Assembly: GCA_030141605.1 (NCBI GenBank)
Contig: JAQGDQ010000280.1
Location: 118,510 to 182,509 of the forward strand
Direction: 5' to 3'
From: Tubiluchus corallicola
Lineage: Eukaryota > Priapulida > Priapulimorpha > Priapulimorphida > Tubiluchidae
DNA length: 64,000 nucleotides
Notes under the pieces: model-generated
Database searches by the model: none
What the model was told of the DNA's origin: nothing
Seen by the model: the letters and a program-made list of their open reading frames with translations, nothing else
Program-made: the position numbers and the translations under genes
Shown here: positions 55,627-64,000 of the stretch, piece after piece
How positions within the stretch are numbered: the first letter of the stretch is position 1
Layout: each line of letters starts with the position of its first letter

Positions 55627-58600
55627 GGAATTGTATACGAAAGGACATTGAGGCACTAACGCTTCCGTGACTATACGGCTCTTTTAATTTCTTTTAGTCT
55701 TTCCGCCTCATTTTTTTACAATAAACACGGAATTATGAATAATAGAGTGACAATTGGTGAACCTATTGATAATGCGATCATGATCTACAGGTGAATTTAC
55801 AGTAATATCATATCCCAGGAGACAAGTCAGGTAATCATTCTTGATCATACAGGCAAACAGGTGAAAGAGCAATGAGCAAATTTAATTAACCTTACGTGGA
55901 GTGTCAAGCCTATATTGCATGGATCTAATTAAAGAGCACCTATTTGGCGAACTTTTATTGGCAAACTCGACGGAGCAAATATGAAACTCTTTGAAAAACG
56001 TAAAAGATATTGAATGCAGTAAGAGAAGAAAATGTGACAGAATGACGTTTTTGCATCAACAATTAATAATTACTGCATAAAAATAGAAGCCACACTTACC
56101 TAATATATTAATGGGAGAAATGGTCATTGATTTAGTAATGGAATTTGGAATCAAATGACATATAAAACGTAAGTCACCAGAAATAACGGGAAATAACTAG
56201 AGACAATGCAGAATGATCAAAACACAAGAATAGAAAGGGGAAAAATTATACAGGGTCCTTTACAAAAGTCATTACAGCATCTCCAAGTGTCTCTTAAACA
56301 GAGCGATTTCTAGAGAACTAAATCGACTCATCTTGTAATTATAGTGATGCCAACGTGTAAATTCAAGCGCATGCGCAGTGAAGACTAGCAGCTTAAAATT
56401 TCTTTAGCAATAAAAACTGTGTAGTGAACACCAAATAATCAGGTCATCCATCCAGTGACATTCTCTTCAAATTGTTGCAGAACTACATAAAGTCCGCTAA
56501 AAGTTTTGCTTAACTGATTGCACGTATAATTGTATTTTAAGTTATTATGTAGACTTTCAATCAAGTTTCATTAATAAAGAACTTATGCTAGAATCAACTG
56601 CTGTAATAACCGTAATGCTACACTAATTGTATTAATTCCACATGTATTGGATTTCTCAATGAAGTAGCAACACTGTGCATTACAATATACAACTTATACT
56701 TTTCATGGGTTTATAGGCTTATGTACGTCGAGTATCGTTTCTGTTGTCGTATCTATTGTATGGGTTTTGTAAATTTCAATTAAGTATTAATTAATAAACC
56801 TGTCGCATTTTTAATTAACTATTTTGAGTCATCACATGCTCAAACTATCTAATTGTATATAACTATCCTTGACGTTTTTCTGAACTGCACATAGTGTAAA
56901 TACTGCGATCAGTAATACATGTTACTGTGTTGTAAATCCACTCAAAATAAATAAAGTTTACATAATCAGAACAAACAGTCCATCTCTCATTTAGTGACAC
57001 CTACACATCTGGAGAGCAGCCTAATATCCAATGTACTAACACCCAACTTAGAGTCTGTTCAAGAGTAAGTGCTAGCAGATTGCAATATGTTGCTTGAAGA
57101 GAAGGAAGCCATCGCAGAGCGGCATTTCAGAATCAGCGCATCTATAATGCACGTAGTGGCGTAACACGATCTGCTGCTCTCCTCTTGTGCAAAGCTCCCC
57201 TTTCTTATGCAATTAGCAAATAATAAGGAGTGGAATTGTGATGATGTTTGCTCTTGGGCATCAGTAGAAGCCACAATGTATACAACATTCCAGCGGTGAG
57301 CTGACGAAGCCATGCGAGGCGGTCAACGTAAACACACGCCGTCGGCATGCAGTAAAGATGATTAATGAAAATAATCATATAAAATTAATGGGAAACTGTG
57401 CAATTTTGAGTACTTGATTTGCGGAGGATGTAACATAAATATTTAGCTCTAATATCTTATCACGGCATCTTCAGAAAATCTTACACGTTTATAAGGCTGC
57501 CGAGACCAAAAAAATTTCTAATTATCTCTTTCAATATTTTGCAATGCGGCGAATGTGGACTACGTGGTTAAACTACAGGGTACAACATGTATTATTGTTT
57601 GGGATCTTAAAACCAATTGACATACGAAGCCTTGATTAATAAGTTTTGCTCTTTCTTGTCTTTTATTCCCAAAAAACATGTTATTCCAACTAAACAATAA
57701 AAAGTTTATGTCAAAAAATACCATTAACCAAAAGATCAATAATTACACATAATTTAGCAGTTTTTACACTACAGCTTTGCAGCTGTTTTTAACTAATTTG
57801 TAATTTAACTAAATAACTAATTTTAAAAGTAATAAAGGAATATAGATATATTATTACCCCCCCCCCAATTATGAGCTTTCTAAACACACAACACGACAAT
57901 ATTTTAACGCCCTATAAACTAACTTGTGTTACCAAAATTCAGTCCACTCAATCAGGTTGCACTGATCACGTGATCAGGCCTAAAAATCGCCACAACGTGG
58001 ACAAAGCAGACAACAAGAAAAGGCTGGTAAGTATTCTAAATTTTCAGTACACATGTATTATTTTTTCATAGTTCATAAGGAACTTAAGGCTTTACGAGCC
58101 GAGACGTGGAGGTGGTAAAGTTAAGGACACAGTCCTGAAATACGTCAAAGCCGTAAGAAACTCACCATCCAAATTTAACTTACAACAGTGAAGAGTAGGC
58201 AGGTACTGATGGTATGCCTTGACGTCCTCGGTCGGACAGTCAAAGTTCAATTCTACCAAAAACTTGGCGCTTTATCTCCTGTTGGGTTCATCATTAGGGT
58301 GCTCCAGGTAACTGTAAAGCCGCATGAAAGAGTTTAGCCATGAGCAGGTGAAGTTGACAGACGGTAAAAATGAACAGTTGAAGTCTCTACAAAATCATTT
58401 ACGTAATGCTTTTGTAATAAACAGTGACCTACCGTTTAAAGGTCAACATCACGGACAAGATAAAGCTCAGTAATCTATATAAACGTTATCGTAATATCGG
58501 AATCGATAATATCAAAAATGCACAAGATTGAAAATAAGAAATATGATATCTCAGGGATGATACTGTACTGGAACGTACGTTAGGCAATGGTCAAAGCTCT

Positions 58601-60063
58601 TATAAATTGTTGTCCAGTACCTTAATCTCCACCTATCAGTAGTGATTAGAGTTAGCAAACACAAAACAAGATTTGTTTAAAGGAGTCTACCAGAAAACCA
58701 CCAACAAATCTACAAAACTAAAGAAACCAATCAAGCCACACAAGCAGAAATTTGAAACGGGTTTACATCGAAACAGCACTAAATCTGTGGGCAACCAAAC
58801 AGGGGTAACAGGAGCGCCTCACTCGGAAAAGATTTTGATGAAGTAGTCGATGATCTTAGTGGATGGTTAAAGGATTAGTTTCAACTAGAACATTGTAAAG
58901 AGTAGGCCAATTAAACTTACGTTAATTACACTTTTGACGGTCGGTGACCATGGCATGTGACACAAGATAAAAATTTCTACAAAAACAACAATGCAGTCAG
59001 TTTAAACAGATTAGAGACGAATTAAAACTGAGTGATATGCAGTTTGACCTGCTGAATATTCATAGTACATTTCTACATTGCTGCAATACACGTGAATCAC
59101 AAAACTTACTGGCAGCCTAATTAGCCATATACATTGTTCAACTGTGACTCTCTGTAAAACTGTTGGAAAACTGAAATTCCTGAGAAGGAATGCTAAGACA
59201 CCACATCCTGTAAAACTTGGTGGCCTGAATGTGCTTGATGTCTGAACTGGTGTCCTATAGAGTTTCTATCATGACGCTTCATACCTCATCGGGTCATTAC
59301 ACATTGCAGTTATTATATACACTCGCCAAGCAACGTACAGCGGTCGCTTATTGCAGAAATATAGGTTGCCTCGTTTCTCCTTACAAAATCAACAAACACG
59401 AGAAAATTAGCTACAGGTTCTGCGCATGCGTAGTTGTGGCAGGACGACCTATTGACTGAACGGGGCAATATTGGGCACTCAGAAGTCATAATATGAAAAC
59501 GTTTCTGTTTTCAATTTGCAGTGGAACAAAAACACGAAAATCTTTAAACAATTTTATAACCAAATCTAGTAACACATCAGTCGAGTACCGTATTACCCAT
59601 GATTAAAAATTCATTGTCTCATAGAATTCTGTGTTACAATATAACAATAGAAATTTGCCCCCCCCCCCCTAAAATACCATACATATATACAACGTTGAAG
59701 GGTATACATCATTGCGTGGTCAAGGTGTCTAGTGTCACGGACAAAGGCAAGAAGGCGCCGGAAGTAAAATAAGTAACTTCCCCTGCTAACACTCAACTTG
59801 TACAAAATTATATGGAAAATAATGTAACTCTGAAAGATGTGTTTAGAACTTTTCCGTATCATTTTGTAATACCGTGAAAGGACGCAATTCATCTCCTATG
59901 CAGCGAGTAACAATAAAGATAGCAAAAGATCGTACAAGTTGTGTAGATAATAGGAATTTTAATCTTTTTTTATCCAAGAATCAAAGGAGAGAAATATTAG
60001 ATTATGTGGTGTCATTTTAAATTAATTTCTTTTAATACACGCAAGAGACAGCTTCTAGGAATC
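55627..60063. other. A+T-rich region with no gene or repeat family recognised
   Basis: No long open frame and no shared repeat was found. There are short poly-C runs at 57858 and 59658. Some open frames (57059-57313 minus, 57871-58071 plus) lack recognisable domains. Confidence 0.5.
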
Positions 60064-60549
60064 AACATGTTTATTGAGAGACGATCGTTTCGGCTTCTGA
60101 AGCCATTGTCAAACTATAAATCAAACCAAAAAGAAGAAAAAATAAGACTATGTTCCTCAGGGTCTGTAGAGGTCCTGGTGGATTTAGTCTCTTGTCACTT
60201 TCATACAAATATTCTGCGGTTTCCCTTGTTGTAGTTCCCACTTGTTGTAAATTGTGCAAAATGTAGAAGTTGTGTTTTATTTTTATACCGCTGTGGTTCT
60301 TCATTATGTAGACTTGGATTAATTGTTTACCTGTTGTGTTCTTGTTTGGTTCTCATATGTTACGTACTTTTGTATATTGCTCTATAAATTGTTCCGTTTA
60401 TTTTGATAAGTTAAATTCTAATCTGTTCTTTTGTAGTTTCAGTTTGTGCTTTTGTATCATTAATGTATTATTTATTCTTCTTTTTGGCTTGATTTATAGT
60501 TTGATAATGGCTTCAATAGCCGAAACGATCGTCGCTCAATAAACATGTT
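60064..60549. mobile_element. Inverted-repeat element with 82-bp arms (486 bp)
   Basis: The arms 60064-60145 and 60468-60549 are inverted copies with about 6 mismatches. The tip is AACATGTTTATTGAG, followed by GACGATCGTTTCGGCT. Read inward to outward, both arms give the same false peptide (GLIYSL-MAS-AETIV-Q). The arms carry AATAAA. No transposase. Confidence 0.85.
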
Positions 60550-61067
60550 AACTTCTTTGTTTTTTGTAGGAAAATAATATCAATTTTTGTTATCGGTGTC
60601 CAGAATTTATCTCACTTTTTGTGTACTTGTCTTTTTTTAATTGAACCAGTTATACATCTGAACATATGCATTTGAAAACAAATGATGTTAATAATAAGAG
60701 CAGTTCAGATCTCGAAAATTCCTCTCTGCAGACAACATCTATTGTCAAGTCACAATCTAATCCGATTCGGATGGATAAATTTCGAGGCATTAAGCCATTT
60801 GAAATCTCGGCAGATACCTGAGCCGAGGAACATTGATATGTAAAGAGGACGAGAGTCGGCAAAACACGATTTTCACATTTAGACGTTCCGTTGTGATGAT
60901 AATCTTGATCCTGTTGCAGCCTCGGCTTAAGTGGCTTCTATATTACAATTCCAACATCTTCACATGCGCTGCGTGCAGAGAAGCAATCAAATTGCATTAC
61001 AGTATCCAGCAATTGCACACGGAATGAACACGGGCCAATCTAAAAACGTGGGCAAAAAGTTTAATAT

Positions 61068-61420
61068 GTACGTAATGTGCACGTCTACACGCCCAACGTG
61101 CACGCAATGCGTACGTCTATACGCCCACCGTGCACGCAATGCGTACGTCTACACGCCCAACGTGCACGCAATGCGTACGTCTATACGCCCAACGTGCACG
61201 CAATGCGTATGTCTACACCCACACCGTGCACGCAATGCGTAAGTCTATACGCCCACCGTTCACGCAATGCGTAAGTCTATACGCCCACCGTTCAGGCAAT
61301 GCGTAAATCTATACGCCCACCGTTCACGCAATGCGTAAGTCTATACGCCCACCGTTCACGCAATGCGTATGTCTACACGCCCAACGTGCACGCAATGCGT
61401 ATGTCTACATGTCCAGCATG
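61068..61420 (+). repeat. 32-bp CpG-rich minisatellite, about 11 copies
   Basis: Unit ACGTCTACACGCCCAACGTG plus CACGCAATGCGT. GCAATGCGT recurs every 32 bases (61104, 61136 and onwards). Each unit has about six CpG in an otherwise CpG-poor neighbourhood. Confidence 0.95.
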
Positions 61421-61700
61421 CACGAATCGTGTATGTCTCTACACATGAAGAATGTAGCGCGTTCTACAAACGCAACATGCACGCTTGCAGCATGTATGGC
61501 ATGTATACAATGTATACTTCGACACACGCAACATGTACACAATGTGTACTTCTACACGTGCAGCACGTAAGCTATGTGTAAGTTGTATGCATTGTGTTCT
61601 TTTACACGTGCAGCATGTAGACTATGTGTACTTGTACATGTGCAAGGTGTATGCAATGTGTTGCTACATGTATGCAATGATGTGCAACATTCACGTACAA
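61421..61700 (+). repeat. Decayed continuation of the 32-bp array
   Basis: Diverged units with ACACGCAACATGTACACAAT and TGTGTACTTCTACACGTGCA. Former CpG sites are mostly TG or CA. Confidence 0.7.
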
Positions 61701-64000
61701 TTAATTCTATGAATGTATGTGAAAAAACGAAAGCCAACTTAACCAATCTATAGCAACTAATTAACTAATTAATACACCTGTTCCATAAAATTAGCAAAAA
61801 GTACACGTCCTTGTGAACCTGTAATGCCACCCACCTAGTATCACATTTTATAAATACATGTATGTAAAAAAAAAACTCTGAAACGGATCATTCATGAGCT
61901 GATGCATTACGCTGTTTCTTTTCATTCAGCTGCAACAGCTGCTATACAGACAGGAAAACCTTCTACGTAATGAAAAATTAGCAATTCCTTGATTAATTCA
62001 CATCTGCCACCAGCTACCAAAGGGTTAATTTCAAGTATCAGTCATTTTTTTCTGTCAAAATTCAGTTCGTCCTACAATATCATTATTTCGAAGGCAGAAC
62101 CGGAGAGGCGAAACTCTTTATACATGCATATCGAACGCAGCCTGATATGATGTACTAGCCCTTATATACGATACATGTATCTGATGTCTACATTAAAGTC
62201 AATTTCAAAGCAAAAATGATTAATTTTTAAGTTAATCATTAAAAATTACAAGCCCCAGACGTCTGCATTTAAGCCAGTTTCAATACAAAAATGATTAATT
62301 TTTAAATTAACTATTTAATATTTAAACTATCATCTTCAGAAATCCCCCATCACTTAAGACGATTAATTATAGCACAAACCTCGGGTGCAGCCTCCAACTG
62401 CATATTGCCACACGATGCCATCGAATCCACCAAATGAGCTAATTTTTGACACCACATCGATGATTCTATATACTTGTTCGATAAGAGGTTTCCAAGCCCA
62501 AAATAACTGCAGTTCGATTATGACGGTTATAATAAGCAAACCACAGAAGAAGCGAAGACTTCTCCTCGAGTTGCTCCTTAATCAACGACTTCGAATGCAA
62601 ATGAACTGACAGAGAAAAGTCGGGCAACTGCCTATAAACATGCTACATTAATATCTTGTGTAATCAATATTGCTAATTTGAAATTCTTCCACTCGTGTTA
62701 GTGACGGGCGTGGAGGAGATTGTTTAAACAAGGCGCTAGAATATCAGCCTACAAGAAGAGCATAGCAAACGTTTGTGTGTGAATGAGAATAATGAAGAAT
62801 TCCCCCACTTTGGTTGCTGTTGTAATGTAATCACAGCTTATGACACTTTCTAGAAAATAATGCTGCCTTTAAGCAACGCTTGCAATGTTCAACAATTTTT
62901 TATTTCTGTTTTGTGATTAGCTGGACACTGGTAATGTATCTAATCTCAAGGCTCAAAGATAAACTAGATAAGCTGTAAAAATCAATAAATGATAAACGAC
63001 TTGATGCCAGGCTTGTCTTTACTTTACAGTCGCAAATCCAAAAAAAATTTCTACTCTTTTCAGAAAAATTTTTCTCTTTTTAGAAACTTATCATCTGTAC
63101 TGTTATAATATCACACACAGACTTTTTCCGTTCTGGCAAAAATTAAATTTATCTGACGCATTCAATTGCGCTATTCACACAAAAACCTGATTCACTGAAC
63201 GCTTTTAATCAATCACTGTGTGAACTCGGTCACATCGATAGGACCGTGAAAACTTGATTGCTTTTGGTATAGAAACTGCGATCCATTTCATCATCTCACC
63301 GATGCGCCATCACTGCAGCTCCAACGTTGATTAATTCACTTTGTTGGAAACGCGTTTTTATAACACTGGCTTTCAAAAGAATTCATTTGAATTTAAAACA
63401 TGGTTGAATCAGTGCCGCAGCAAGAATGTATATTGCACGGGTATCGAACCAGAGATGAAGAAAATAAGATCCAATCTTTCAGCAGTTTCGTATAGTTGTC
63501 GCTGTAGTTCTGTATCAATGTAACTAGGTCTCGCACTTAGCAAACGGTAAAATAGAAGTTCTCCAATAGGTCGCTTTCATCTCTATCAACAATGCAAGTC
63601 AGTGGTTTAGACTCTTATTCCAAAAAAACCTGTGTTCCCGTCGCATGTCACAGCAATTGTTACTATCACGTGACCTAAAGCGAAGACTTAAAGCAAATTC
63701 CATGCGCAACTCAACGAAATTTCTCGATACTCGCTCGCCAAATAATTATTTTAAGATGACAACGACATTAGTAAGCATAATTTGTAAGACTTTCAGAAAA
63801 AAACTTGTAATTTTGAGCAACTTTTGGTAGCTGGAATGCAGAGAACAGCGTGCTATACATGATCACGTGACCCGCCACGCACAAAACGTTGAAACAGTTG
63901 AACGTCGTAAATTTCGGGTGAATTCCTACGACTCAGAAAAATAAATCTCGGTCATCTCTGCTGACTATGCTGAAGTCATCTCTATGCCAGCTTTTACGGC
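61701..64000. other. A+T-rich region, no gene recognised
   Basis: It holds a short direct repeat near 62165-62330 (AAAAATGATTAATTTTTAA twice, about 80 bases apart) and no open frame with a known domain. Confidence 0.5.

Noticed and set aside
56095-56140. Minus-strand ATG with donor GTAAGTGT as another MCC start exon
   Set aside because: It leaves one base, which is out of phase with the exon at 36669.
57871-58071. Plus-strand ATG frame followed by a GTAAGT donor at about 58027
   Set aside because: No matching downstream exon or family similarity was seen. Single donor-like sites are common by chance.

Overview
This is a window of animal nuclear DNA, A+T-rich and probably from a marine invertebrate. 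Two conserved metazoan genes are split by GT-AG introns of about 0.4 to 5 kb, and the space around them is packed with short non-autonomous DNA transposons, tRNA-derived repeats, minisatellites and microsatellites. No bacterial operon, rRNA gene, CRISPR array or viral gene was seen. The species cannot be fixed from the sequence alone.

Layout. Positions 1268-11210 (+) hold the last nine exons (400 codons) of a coronin-7 (CORO7/POD-1) gene: the second WD40 beta-propeller and the acidic C-terminal tail. The first half of the gene lies upstream of the window. Positions 14814-36669 (-) hold fourteen exons (785 codons plus stop) of an MCC homologue (colorectal mutant cancer protein), a coiled-coil protein ending in the class I PDZ ligand ETSL. 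All exon phases agree, so both models are close to complete within the window. A possible MCC start exon lies at 37197-37232. The two genes converge tail to tail over a gap of about 3.6 kb.

The introns and the 37-64 kb region are shaped by repeats. At least three families of about 0.5-0.65 kb elements carry TTAA ends and terminal inverted repeats (piggyBac-type MITEs). A fourth MITE family has AATAAGCC termini. Also present are a hAT-like element with a perfect 8-bp target duplication and a large internal 31-bp minisatellite, a relic of a ZBED5-like hAT transposase, tRNA-like Pol III sequences and two fold-back elements. Minisatellites have periods of 59, 24, 31, 32, 56, 31 and 32 bp. One of them fills nearly a whole MCC intron.

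The most unusual structure is at 47336-49245. An inverted copy of the CORO7 terminal exon, with its 3' UTR and adjoining TTAA MITE, lies about 37 kb from the original. It is flanked by MITEs and its breakpoint sits beside two palindromes. From 37.2 kb to the end no further protein-coding exon could be supported. That region is the 5' flank or first intron of MCC, or intergenic DNA. I found no convincing undescribed molecular system; the novelty is in repeat and rearrangement architecture.
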